DNA of 6,006 nt from an uncultured Peptococcaceae bacterium (GTDB lineage: Bacteria > Bacillota > Peptococcia > Peptococcales > Peptococcaceae). Shown one piece after another: positions 1-5,882 of this stretch (its first letter is position 1; every line of letters starts with the position of its first letter). Where the stretch lies: the NCBI GenBank assembly GCA_902496505.1, contig CABVBB010000153.1, forward strand, positions 1-6,006, in the 5' to 3' direction. A model generated the notes under the pieces. The model saw only the letters and a program-made list of their open reading frames with translations. It made no database searches and was not told the DNA's origin. Position numbers and translations under genes: made by a program.

Positions 1-569
1 TCCAAATGGTTGGTGGGCTCGTCCAAGATCAGGAGATTGCAGGGACGGATGAGCGCACCGGCTAAGGCGATACGTTTGCGCTGACCGCCGGATAGGGTGC
101 TCACCTTGGCGCTGAAATCGGACACGCCTAATTTATTCAGGATGCTCTTGGCTTCGCTCTCCAGCTGCCAAGCGTCCACCTCGTCCATCTGCTCGGAAAG
201 CTTGAGCAGTTTTTCCGTGAGCGCGGCGTCCTCGGGGTGTGCTTCCAGCGCATCGAGCGTCTCTTCGTACGCTCTGAGCACCTGCATGAACGGTGATTCG
301 CCGCGGAAGACCTGCTCTAACACCGTGGCATCCTCGTCAAAATCTGGATGCTGCGGCAGATATTCCACCACCAATTCATTGCTGGTGGTGATCTCTCCGG
401 CATCTGCTGCATCCAGCCCGGCCAAGATCCTGAGCAGCGTGCTCTTGCCCGTGCCGTTGACGCCGATCAAGCCTATTTTATCGCCATTGGAAATATACAC
501 GCTGATATCATCAAAAATCACCTTCATGCCGTGCGTTTTTTGCAGATGTTCTGCCTGCAGTAGAATCAT
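1..569 (-). CDS. ABC-F family ATPase, N-terminal part (runs off left edge)
   Basis: This is the first ATP-binding domain of a soluble ABC-F protein, a family that acts on ribosomes rather than in membrane transport. The 189 visible codons start MILLQAEHLQ and show Walker A GVNGTGKST (residues 36-44), a Q-loop in YLPQH (~70-74), an acidic helical insert (~95-145), the signature LSGGQRKR (159-166) and Walker B LLILDEP followed by TNHL, where the window ends. DEPTNHL is typical of ABC-F. The opening resembles the Uup/YfmR branch, but this cannot be settled without the second domain and C-terminus. The ATG at 569 is chosen because AGGAGG (585-580) lies at good spacing upstream. It begins 19 bases after the azlD stop, so it is probably the third gene of the azlCD transcript. 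No defect is visible. Confidence 0.93.
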   Translation of the reverse strand, partial: MILLQAEHLQKTHGMKVIFDDISVYISNGDKIGLIGVNGTGKSTLLRILAGLDAADAGEITTSNELVVEYLPQHPDFDEDATVLEQVFRGESPFMQVLRAYEETLDALEAHPEDAALTEKLLKLSEQMDEVDAWQLESEAKSILNKLGVSDFSAKVSTLSGGQRKRIALAGALIRPCNLLILDEPTNHL

Positions 570-588
570 CGCTCATTCCTCCTCATCG

Positions 589-912
589 TTAGATCAAAAA
601 CAAATTGCCGCCGATGACGGCCAGTACCGCACAGATCGCCACCACCAGCAGACTGCCGCCGAAGAAAGCCGCGGCGACTGCTACACCTGTGCCCAAAAGC
701 GCGCAGATCATATTATCTGTCGCGTAAAATATTCCCGGAAAAGTCATCGCTCCCAGCGCCGCATACGGCACATACTGCAAAAAATTGCGCAGGAAGCGGG
801 AGCGGATCTTGCCCTGAAAGATCGTCAGCGGCAGGACCCGCGGAATATACGTCACCAAGGCCATGACCAAGATGGCTGCCACTACATACCCTGTATTCAA
901 CTGACTCACCAT
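589..912 (-). CDS. azlD: AzlD-family branched-chain amino acid exporter, small subunit
   Basis: A 107-residue, highly hydrophobic protein with about three to four membrane helices (~8-24, ~44-62, ~66-84, ~86-104). It has the AzlD-type patterns TYIPRVLPL (residues 21-29) and YVPYAALGAMTFPGI (47-61). In known systems AzlD pairs with AzlC to export branched-chain amino acids or analogues; the substrate here is inferred from family only. The length is normal for the family. Its ATG lies inside the end of azlC: the seven bases ATGGTGA hold both the azlD start and the azlC stop, so translation is probably coupled. The stop TAA is at 591-589, followed closely by the ABC-F gene. Confidence 0.93.
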   Translation of the reverse strand: MVSQLNTGYVVAAILVMALVTYIPRVLPLTIFQGKIRSRFLRNFLQYVPYAALGAMTFPGIFYATDNMICALLGTGVAVAAAFFGGSLLVVAICAVLAVIGGNLFLI

Positions 913-1625
913 CCTTTATTGGGAAAGAAATACGCGCCGAAACCCGCGCCCACCACCGTGCAGACGATGACCGCCACACCGGTGGAGACGCCAGAAAGCG
1001 CCGGCAGATAGAAAAACAAGCAGCTCAGGGCCACCGCCACGGCCACCACGGCCAAAATTTCCAGCGATTTGCGCACCGCCGGTATGATGAGCGCGATAAA
1101 CATGCCGTAAAGCGCGATACCCAAGCCGTCCTGGACGATCGCCGGCAAAAGCTCTGTGGCCACTGCGCCCAGATAAGTGCCGCCGCCCCAGCCCAAGATC
1201 GGCAGCGTCATCAGCCCCAGCATGTAGCGGAAGGTGATCTCCCCCTCCTGCAGAGACGCCACCATAAAAATTTCATCGGTCACGCCGTGGGCAATGATGA
1301 ACCGCTGCCAAAATTTCACCAGGCCGCTCAATTTCTGCGAGAGCGACAGACTCATCAGCACATAGCGGATATTGATCACGAAAACCGTGGCGGCGATCTC
1401 GATGAGCGAGCCGCCCGCACCGATCAGCGCCAGTCCGGCGAATTGTCCCGCTGAGGTCAAGTTGGTCACTGAGATCAAAAGCGCCAGCCCCGGCGACAGC
1501 CCGCAGCTCACCGCCAGCATGCCAAAGGCTGCCGATACCGCGAAATAGCCCAGTCCGATCGAGGCACCATGATAAAGCCCCCGCTTGTACTCACCCGCGG
1601 CGCTTGATTGTTGTTTAACTTCCAT
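906..1625 (-). CDS. azlC: AzlC-family branched-chain amino acid exporter, large subunit
   Basis: A 239-residue integral membrane protein of the AzlC (LIV-E) family, the large partner of AzlD. A short hydrophilic N-terminus (1-16) is followed by roughly six to eight hydrophobic segments. Family patterns include FAVSAAFGMLA (28-38), SAGQFAG (58-64), INIRYVLMSLSLS (84-96) and HGVTDEIF (113-120). The last segments (~187-235) are rich in Val and Ala. The start at 1625 has a modest SD-like GGGGTGA nine bases upstream, and the first codons (MEVKQQSSAAGEYKRG) match the polar head expected. It is the first gene of the operon azlC-azlD-ABC-F and overlaps azlD by seven bases. Export of branched-chain amino acids is family knowledge; the actual substrate is not shown by the sequence. 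Confidence 0.94.
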   Translation of the reverse strand: MEVKQQSSAAGEYKRGLYHGASIGLGYFAVSAAFGMLAVSCGLSPGLALLISVTNLTSAGQFAGLALIGAGGSLIEIAATVFVINIRYVLMSLSLSQKLSGLVKFWQRFIIAHGVTDEIFMVASLQEGEITFRYMLGLMTLPILGWGGGTYLGAVATELLPAIVQDGLGIALYGMFIALIIPAVRKSLEILAVVAVAVALSCLFFYLPALSGVSTGVAVIVCTVVGAGFGAYFFPNKGW

Positions 1626-1691
1626 TGCTTTTTGTCACCCCAGTTTGTCGATTTGCCAAAGGCTGCGTACACGATCGACGCGGCCTGTTTT

Positions 1692-1720
1692 AGTATACCA
1701 TTCTTTTCCGCTGGTTTGAA
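1692..1720 (-). promoter_or_regulatory. Putative promoter of the azlC-azlD-ABC-F operon
   Basis: On the minus strand there is an extended -10, TGGTATACT (1700-1692), and a weak -35, TTCAAA (1720-1715), separated by 17 bases. Transcription would start near 1685 and give a leader of about 60 bases. The leader contains a 6-base inverted repeat (GTCGAT/ATCGAC, 1647-1652 and 1674-1679), but there is no T-box sequence and no clear terminator. The call rests on consensus match and position only. Confidence 0.6.
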
Positions 1721-1795
1721 GAAAAAATTGCTGATGGTTCCCTTTAGAAATCGCCGGCTTTTGCGCGCTTCCATGATCCCAAAGCGGCGCACTTA

Positions 1796-1804
1796 TGCTA
1801 TAAT
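1796..1804 (+). promoter_or_regulatory. Putative extended -10 promoter of the DUF1648/Crp operon
   Basis: TGCTATAAT is a perfect extended -10 (TG, one base, TATAAT). No good -35 lies 16-18 bases upstream, which is common for extended -10 promoters. Transcription would begin near 1811, giving a leader of about 27 bases that holds a perfect Shine-Dalgarno, AAAGGAGG (1824-1831), six bases before the ATG at 1838. It is divergent from the azlC promoter, the two -10 boxes being about 100 bases apart. The bases GCACTTAT (1789-1796) just upstream recur in the leader of the permease gene at the right end. Confidence 0.7.
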
Positions 1805-1837
1805 GAAACTATTCACTATCCCCAAAGGAGGAACACC

Positions 1838-2365
1838 ATGGCTTACAAACACGCCCCCACCTACAAAGAATTGCAGGAAATGCGTCAGCTTATTCCGGAT
1901 AAGATCCCCTTCACGCCCCTGCAGATCGCCTCGCTCATTTTGGGCAGCCTCTGTGTGCTTGCCACGATCGGCCTGCTGTGGTATGAGTGGCCGGAGATCG
2001 ACACCATCATCCCCACCCACTACGGCCTCGACGGTCAGGCCAACGCCTGGGGCAGCAAGAACAGCCTGCTGCCGCTTTTAGCCCTGGACATCCTGCTCTA
2101 TCTTGGCATTGTTATCCTGCTGTGCTTCCCCAAGATCTGGAACGTGCCCTATCCCTTCACCGCGGAGACGGTCGTTTGGACCTATCAGCAGATGCGCAGC
2201 ATGCTGTGCCTATTGGATCTGGCTATTGCTCTGGGCTTTGGCTATATCATTTACGCTTCCTACCATTTGGACAGACTGCCGCTGTGGTTTCTCATCCTCT
2301 TTATGCTGGCGGTATTCGTCCCCTTGATCTATTATTGGCGTCGTTTAAAAAAACGGCTGACTTAA
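1838..2365 (+). CDS. DUF1648-domain membrane protein
   Basis: A 175-residue protein with a polar N-terminus (1-26) and four predicted membrane helices (~28-48, ~76-97, ~121-141, ~148-166), ending in a basic tail (WRRLKKRLT). Between helices 1 and 2 it carries IIPTHYGLDGQANAWGSK (57-74), the hallmark of DUF1648: a P-x-H-[FY] start, a G-x-D-G turn and a W-x-S/G-K end. This domain also occurs in SdpI-type immunity/signalling proteins, but this protein is short and I see no further SdpI domain. NVPYPFT (102-108) is a second typical spot. The function is unknown. The start is fixed by AAAGGAGG six bases upstream. A Crp-family gene begins 16 bases after its stop, so the two are surely cotranscribed and may work together, for instance as a membrane sensor or target of the regulator (inference). 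Confidence 0.85.
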   Translation: MAYKHAPTYKELQEMRQLIPDKIPFTPLQIASLILGSLCVLATIGLLWYEWPEIDTIIPTHYGLDGQANAWGSKNSLLPLLALDILLYLGIVILLCFPKIWNVPYPFTAETVVWTYQQMRSMLCLLDLAIALGFGYIIYASYHLDRLPLWFLILFMLAVFVPLIYYWRRLKKRLT

Positions 2366-2381
2366 AAACGAGGTGACGATC

Positions 2382-3074
2382 ATGGAGATCCATGCTCCTT
2401 TTTTTGATGAAACGCCATGGGACAAGCTGCCTCTGGCGCAAAAAGACCTATTGATGCAGCAAAACGCTGCGGCGATCCGCATTTATCCCAAGAATACCCG
2501 CATCGTTTTGGACGCGGCTTCCGGCGACAGCATCTACCTCTACCGAGGCCAAGCCAAAATATTTATCTTCAACGAAGCCGGCATTGAGCGCCTGCTTTTT
2601 TATCTGGCGCCTAAAAATTCCTGCACCTGCGGCTATCCCAATATTTCCATGATGCTGGAGACCACGGAGGAATGCGAGATCTATTTTCTCAATACCCAAA
2701 AGCTGCTCAACGCCATCATCTATGAGTATCATCTCTTTGACGAACTTTGGGCCAGCACGCACCGCCGCCTGGGCATCATGGCTGAGCGGATCTTGGACAT
2801 CGGCGGTGCCAGCAACAAAGGCAAACTCTGCAAACTCCTCTACAATCTGGCGCAGGAAAGCACCCTGGCCGATGAAGACGGCAGCATCATCATCCGCCAG
2901 CTGCCCAGCCGCAACGATATGGCATTCTTCATCGGCACCCACAAGGCCAACGTTGTCAAATGCCTGACGCATCTGGAAAAAGATCGGATCATCACCCGCA
3001 GCGGCAAAGGCCTGCTGGTGCATGACCTAGAGGCGCTCAAGACCATCATCGCTGAAGAATACCAGCAGCAGTGA
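2382..3074 (+). CDS. Crp/Fnr-family transcriptional regulator
   Basis: A 230-residue regulator in the Crp/Fnr layout: a cNMP-binding-like beta barrel (~30-105), a dimer helix (~106-140) and a C-terminal winged helix-turn-helix. The recognition region reads LPSRNDMAFFIGTHKANVVKCLTHLEKDRII (~174-204, shown here in outline: start LPSRNDMAFF, end LTHLEKDRII), which aligns with the Crp HTH where a Thr-x-x-x-Val helix is followed by L-x-x-L-x-x-x-x-I-I. The part that in CRP holds the G-E-L and R-S cAMP-pocket residues here reads LAPKNSCTCGYPN (75-87), so cAMP binding is unlikely. Cysteines sit at 81, 83 and 98, with further ones at 150 and 194. The ATG at 2382 is preferred (GAGGTGA five bases upstream); a GTG at 2373 would add three residues but lies inside that SD. 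It is second in the operon after the DUF1648 gene. The ligand and targets are unknown. Confidence 0.88.
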   Translation: MEIHAPFFDETPWDKLPLAQKDLLMQQNAAAIRIYPKNTRIVLDAASGDSIYLYRGQAKIFIFNEAGIERLLFYLAPKNSCTCGYPNISMMLETTEECEIYFLNTQKLLNAIIYEYHLFDELWASTHRRLGIMAERILDIGGASNKGKLCKLLYNLAQESTLADEDGSIIIRQLPSRNDMAFFIGTHKANVVKCLTHLEKDRIITRSGKGLLVHDLEALKTIIAEEYQQQ

Positions 3075-3213
3075 GGATCTGGGCAGCCCTTTTATCCTCG
3101 CGGGCCTGAGGGGGCGATGGATGATTTGGCACTGATAAGGAACTTGCAGATGTTTTTAATTTAGTTGGATCTTTCTTAAACTTTTTTGCTCTCTTCAGAA
3201 AGGATCGGTGGGT
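3075..3213 (+). other. Intergenic region between crp-like gene and lysR
   Basis: These 139 bases hold no convincing gene. The first half is G-rich, like the 5' half of the downstream lysR, and the second half is T-rich. TTGGCA (3126-3131) and TTTAAT (3155-3160) are promoter-like but too far apart (23 bases) to call. I see no strong terminator hairpin after the crp-like gene, so read-through into lysR is possible. AGAAAGGA (3197-3204) is the RBS for lysR, nine bases before the ATG at 3214. Confidence 0.5.
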
Positions 3214-4125
3214 ATGCGTATCGAGCAGTTGGAATATCTTTGCGAGGTGGCTAAGCGGCGGTCGATGAATGTGGCGGCGGAGAAGCTGCATATTGCTCAG
3301 CAGACGTTGTCCACGTCGATCAAAACTTTGGAGAAAGAGTTGGATGTGAAGCTTTTGGAGCGGACATATCAGGGGGTATTCCCGACGCCGATAGGGCAGG
3401 AAGTGATCAGTTGGGCAGAGCAGGTGCTGAGTGGTCTAGATTACCTCAAGCTGAAGATCGAAGCGGAGAAGGAGACTCGGCTGACGGGTACTTTGCAGGT
3501 GGCGACGGACCATGGCATCAATCTTTTGATCATGCCCAAGGTGGTGAGCCACTTTCACAAATTCCACCCGCAGATCGATCTGCGGATCGCGGAGATGACG
3601 CGGCAGGAGATCGAGGCGGCTGTGCTGGAGAAGCGGGCGGATATCGGGCTGATCGCTCATTATGACCACCTGCCGCCGCAAACGACGGAGGATTCGCCGT
3701 TAGTGTATGTAGAGATCCTCACTTACACCTTTTTCGCCCGGGTGAACAAAGCCAATCCCCTGGCGCAGGAAAGCAGTCTCTCTCTGCGCTCGCTGCTTGC
3801 TTATCCGCTGGCGCTTTACGATCTGGGCACCAGCAGCGGCGAACGGCTGCTGGGCTACTTTGAACAATTCGGTCAGCCGCGCATCTGGCCCACCTACAAT
3901 CCCTTCGTCTCCTCCCAGCTGGTCAGCGATGATCAGGCCGTCTCCATCGCTGTCAAGGTGAATAACTACATGCCTCCGCTTTTTGGCAATGACTACGGCG
4001 GCAGCATCGTTACCATCCCCCTCAAAGAACACATCCCCTTCTACAGCAGCTACTGCATCCACCGCGATGCACTGGACAATCCCACCATCGACCGCTTCGT
4101 CGAAACTTTGCTCCGCATGACTTGA
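3214..4125 (+). CDS. LysR-family transcriptional regulator (probable mosaic gene)
   Basis: A full-length, 303-residue LysR regulator. The winged HTH occupies residues 1-60 (MRIEQLEYLCEVAKRRSMN, then AAEKLHIAQQTLSTSIKTLE and LLERTYQGVFPTPIG), followed by a linker helix (~62-90) and a periplasmic-binding-like effector domain (~92-303) beginning GTLQVATDHG. RADIGLIAHY (141-150) is the usual [AR]-D-[IL]-G-[IL] strand. The ATG at 3214 is chosen over a GTG at 3208 because AGAAAGGA is nine bases from the ATG but only three from the GTG. Codon choice switches abruptly near 3720. In residues 1-169 Glu is GAG 15/GAA 3 and Thr is ACG 8/ACC 0; in 170-303 Glu is GAA 5/GAG 0 and Thr is ACC 5/ACG 0. The reading frame stays open, so the protein is likely functional. 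It is convergent with the SLC13-type permease, a plausible but unproven target. Confidence 0.95.
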   Translation: MRIEQLEYLCEVAKRRSMNVAAEKLHIAQQTLSTSIKTLEKELDVKLLERTYQGVFPTPIGQEVISWAEQVLSGLDYLKLKIEAEKETRLTGTLQVATDHGINLLIMPKVVSHFHKFHPQIDLRIAEMTRQEIEAAVLEKRADIGLIAHYDHLPPQTTEDSPLVYVEILTYTFFARVNKANPLAQESSLSLRSLLAYPLALYDLGTSSGERLLGYFEQFGQPRIWPTYNPFVSSQLVSDDQAVSIAVKVNNYMPPLFGNDYGGSIVTIPLKEHIPFYSSYCIHRDALDNPTIDRFVETLLRMT

Positions 4126-4135
4126 TCTCATCTTC

Positions 4136-4142
4136 AAGGAGG
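4136..4142 (+). promoter_or_regulatory. Intact ribosome binding site of the lysR remnant
   Basis: AAGGAGG lies eight bases before the ATG at 4151, an ideal Shine-Dalgarno. Its preservation shows that the truncated ORF behind it was once a true gene start and is probably still translated into a short peptide, perhaps by ribosomes from the lysR message that ends at 4125. Confidence 0.75.
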
Positions 4143-4150
4143 CGCTCTCC

Positions 4151-4216
4151 ATGCGCATGGAACAACTGCAATACTTAGTCGAAACAGCACGCTCCTCCTT
4201 TCTTGGATCATTCTGA
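4151..4216 (+). pseudogene. 5' remnant of a second LysR-family gene
   Basis: This 21-codon ORF starts MRMEQLQYLVETARSSF and then stops at a TGA (4214-4216). Its first 14 residues match the start of the intact LysR protein just upstream (MRIEQLEYLCEVAK) at nine positions, including M-R-x-E-Q-L-x-Y-L-x-E-x-A. That is the first helix of a LysR HTH. The other ~280 residues are missing. Homology fades around 4190-4201, where the sequence becomes the tail of an unrelated membrane protein in another frame. Codons (GAA, CAA, CTG, CGC) follow the C-rich style of the 3' half of the intact lysR, not of its 5' half. This is best read as a deletion scar rather than a working gene. Confidence 0.78.
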
Positions 4217-4254
4217 CCGTCGTCGGCATCCCCTTGGGCAATCTCCTCTGGTGA
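4192..4254 (+). pseudogene. 3' remnant of a lost membrane protein, probably a permease
   Basis: In the frame +2 relative to the lysR remnant, bases 4192-4254 encode a hydrophobic stretch, LLLSWIILTVVGIPLGNLLW, followed by a TGA. A terminal helix ending in V-V-x-I-P-L-G-x-L-L-W is typical of permease C-termini. The intact permease on the opposite strand ends VVAIPFSYVLF, which aligns with VVGIPLGNLLW without gaps (five of eleven identical, most others similar). No start codon or upstream body exists in this frame, so only the 3' end survived. A terminator hairpin follows 17 bases after the stop, as expected for a real gene end. The assignment to the SLC13/IT group is inference from this short match. 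Confidence 0.6.
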
Positions 4255-4271
4255 TCATTTAAACCCCATCA

Positions 4272-4321
4272 AAAAAAGCACATCTTTTCCCCGTGGGAGT
4301 AGGGAAAGGATGTGCTTTTTT
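4272..4321. terminator. Rho-independent terminator, usable from both sides
   Basis: Arms 4272-4291 and 4302-4321 pair around a 10-base loop. The core is GCACATCTTTTCCC with GGGAAAGGATGTGC (14 pairs, one of them G-U in plus-strand RNA), flanked by A7 on the left and T6 on the right, giving a U-tract in either direction. In minus-strand RNA the same G-U position becomes a C-A mismatch, so the hairpin is slightly better for plus-strand transcripts. It lies 14 bases beyond the end of the permease gene (stop at 4335, read leftward) and 17 bases after the membrane-protein remnant (stop at 4254). Confidence 0.92.
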
Positions 4322-4334
4322 ATAAGAGTATTGC

Positions 4335-5780
4335 TTAGAACAGCACGTAAGAAAAGGGGATAGCTACGACTAAGCAGAGGACGATCATGATCACAACGGC
4401 AATGGCCGCGTATTTCATCATCATCGGTGCTTTGACCCAGTCTGACTGAGCAAAGGCCATGCCGGAGAAAACAGAAGCGCCCGGTGTGAACAGCGCCAGC
4501 TGAGTAACGATGAAGAGGATGCAGGCGACACCCAGAGGCGCCATGCCCATCTGTCCAGCAAAGGTCACGACGACCGGCAGGATGACCACTGCCAAAACGA
4601 CGTTGTTGGCGATATTGGTGACGATGCCAGCAAAGAGCATGACCAAAACGATAAAGATGATCGGTGAGAAATTGCTCAATGGTGCTAAGAGCATAGACAG
4701 CCCTTCTTTGATGCCTGTGCCTTCTGCGGTCATGAAGTTGGAGACCGGCATGATGAAAGCCGTCATAAAGATAGCATCCCAAGATACGCCTTTAGCAGCA
4801 CAGTAGCTGTAGTTGAAGAATTTGGTGCCGTCTTCTTTTTTCACCAGCATGTAGACCAAAATAACGATGGCTGCCTGGCCAAACATGGTGATCTTGTTCA
4901 AGAAGATGGTGATGATCCACGTCTTCGGCAGGATACTGGTCGCCAAGAGCATGAACATCATGAAGAATAAGAAGAACAGTGCGATCTTTTGGTCCTTGGT
5001 CATTTTGCCCTTGGGGCCAAAAGTCTCATCATTGATCGCTTTCAGCGGTTCCACATCAATGCGGAAAACGAAGCGGCAGATCAAGGTGTAGAGCACCAAC
5101 ATCAAAATACCGATAGGGATGATGAAAGCCATGTACAAAATGAAGTTCGGCATGCTGCCAGTCATCGCATTGTAGGCAGCGACCAAGGTCAGGGCTGTGC
5201 CGCGGAAGGGGATCATGATCTGACCCATCTGGATACTCAGTGCCAAGCCGGCCAGCATGACAGCTGGGAATGGTGTGAAAGGCTTGATGCCTAATTTCTT
5301 GCACATATCCAGCAAAATGCTGCTCATTAAGATCATCGAAACAAAGACATTGATCTGAGCGCAGAAGTAGCCGCCCAGCATGAAGAAGAAAACGAACATC
5401 CAGGGATGACCCTTCGTGAAGCGATTGGCCACGAACAATTTGGCGATAACATCCGTGAGCTTGGTCTCGGTCATGACAGTCAAGGTCGCAAAAGTCATCA
5501 AGATCATCGGGATGATCGGGCTGCCGAAGCTGGCGCCTAAGACATTGGTCATGCCTACTGCATAGCCCAAGCCGATCAAGCCGATGATGCTGGGCCAAAG
5601 CATATCCAAAAATGTCCAGCCGTAGATAACGCCGATAAAAGTGCCTAAGACGGCGCCGCCCATTGGGGTGATCGGCCCCATCTGCGGCAAAAATTGACTG
5701 CCGAAAACGATAATAGCAGTGATCGCATAGTGGATCCATTTTACGTCAAATTTCTTTACTGTAGCTGTTTGTACTGCCAT
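4335..5780 (-). CDS. SLC13/ion-transporter-superfamily anion permease
   Basis: A 481-residue inner-membrane transporter with about 11-13 hydrophobic segments (for example ~15-31, ~40-56, ~62-80, ~88-104, ~127-156, ~172-190, ~212-238, ~266-284, ~297-313, ~370-404, ~414-432, ~455-479) and a hydrophilic loop at 240-265. The overall plan fits the SLC13/DASS and ArsB/NhaD ion-transporter superfamily, whose members move di- and tricarboxylates, sulfate or other anions with Na+ or H+. Likely substrate-loop elements are SNFMTAEGTGI (347-357), TNIANNVV (388-395) and FTPGASVFSG (431-440). The classic S-N-T motif is not exact, so the substrate cannot be named. The ATG at 5780 is fixed by AAGGAGGG eight bases upstream. 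The gene stands alone, is convergent with the lysR genes, ends at the shared terminator and has a ~200-base leader with repeats. Confidence 0.88.
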   Translation of the reverse strand: MAVQTATVKKFDVKWIHYAITAIIVFGSQFLPQMGPITPMGGAVLGTFIGVIYGWTFLDMLWPSIIGLIGLGYAVGMTNVLGASFGSPIIPMILMTFATLTVMTETKLTDVIAKLFVANRFTKGHPWMFVFFFMLGGYFCAQINVFVSMILMSSILLDMCKKLGIKPFTPFPAVMLAGLALSIQMGQIMIPFRGTALTLVAAYNAMTGSMPNFILYMAFIIPIGILMLVLYTLICRFVFRIDVEPLKAINDETFGPKGKMTKDQKIALFFLFFMMFMLLATSILPKTWIITIFLNKITMFGQAAIVILVYMLVKKEDGTKFFNYSYCAAKGVSWDAIFMTAFIMPVSNFMTAEGTGIKEGLSMLLAPLSNFSPIIFIVLVMLFAGIVTNIANNVVLAVVILPVVVTFAGQMGMAPLGVACILFIVTQLALFTPGASVFSGMAFAQSDWVKAPMMMKYAAIAVVIMIVLCLVVAIPFSYVLF

Positions 5781-5810
5781 TGGATAAACCCTCCTTCAAA
5801 TTCCTGCTGA

Positions 5811-5882
5811 GAAATAAGTGCTGTATATTGCTTTACATTCGGCCCAGGACTGCTCTTGTTTTTAATAAACGACATAAGTGCT
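5811..5882. repeat. Two direct repeats of GA(A/C)ATAAGTGCT, 60 bases apart
   Basis: The 12-base element occurs at 5811-5822 and 5871-5882 with one difference. On the permease coding strand it reads AGCACTTAT followed by T or G. Both copies lie between the predicted promoter and the RBS of the permease gene. The core GCACTTAT also occurs on the coding strand at 1789-1796, next to the DUF1648 promoter. It may be a regulator site; it may also be chance. Confidence 0.5.

Noticed and set aside
97..1011. A 304-codon open frame on the plus strand
   Set aside because: It runs antisense across the ABC-F, azlD and azlC genes, is rich in Ser, Ala and Cys then Gln and His, has no RBS and resembles no family; it is a shadow.
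1626..1691. T-box or other amino-acid riboswitch ahead of azlC
   Set aside because: The leader is only about 60 bases and has no T-box sequence or terminator; only a 6-base inverted repeat with a long loop is visible.
2373..2381. GTG start for the Crp-like regulator
   Set aside because: The GTG lies within the Shine-Dalgarno GAGGTGA that serves the ATG at 2382.
2448..3023. A 191-codon open frame on the minus strand
   Set aside because: It is antisense to the Crp-like gene, which has clear domains, a good RBS and an operon position.
3117..3164. Small ORF MDDLALIRNLQMFLI before lysR
   Set aside because: The G-rich run before its ATG is at the wrong spacing for an RBS, and there is no other support.
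4151..4254. A programmed frameshift joining the lysR head to the hydrophobic tail
   Set aside because: The two parts belong to unrelated protein types and no slippery site with a downstream structure is evident; a deletion scar is simpler.
4255..4782. A 175-codon open frame on the minus strand overlapping the permease end
   Set aside because: It is an out-of-frame reading of the permease gene, rich in His, Arg and Cys, and runs through the terminator.
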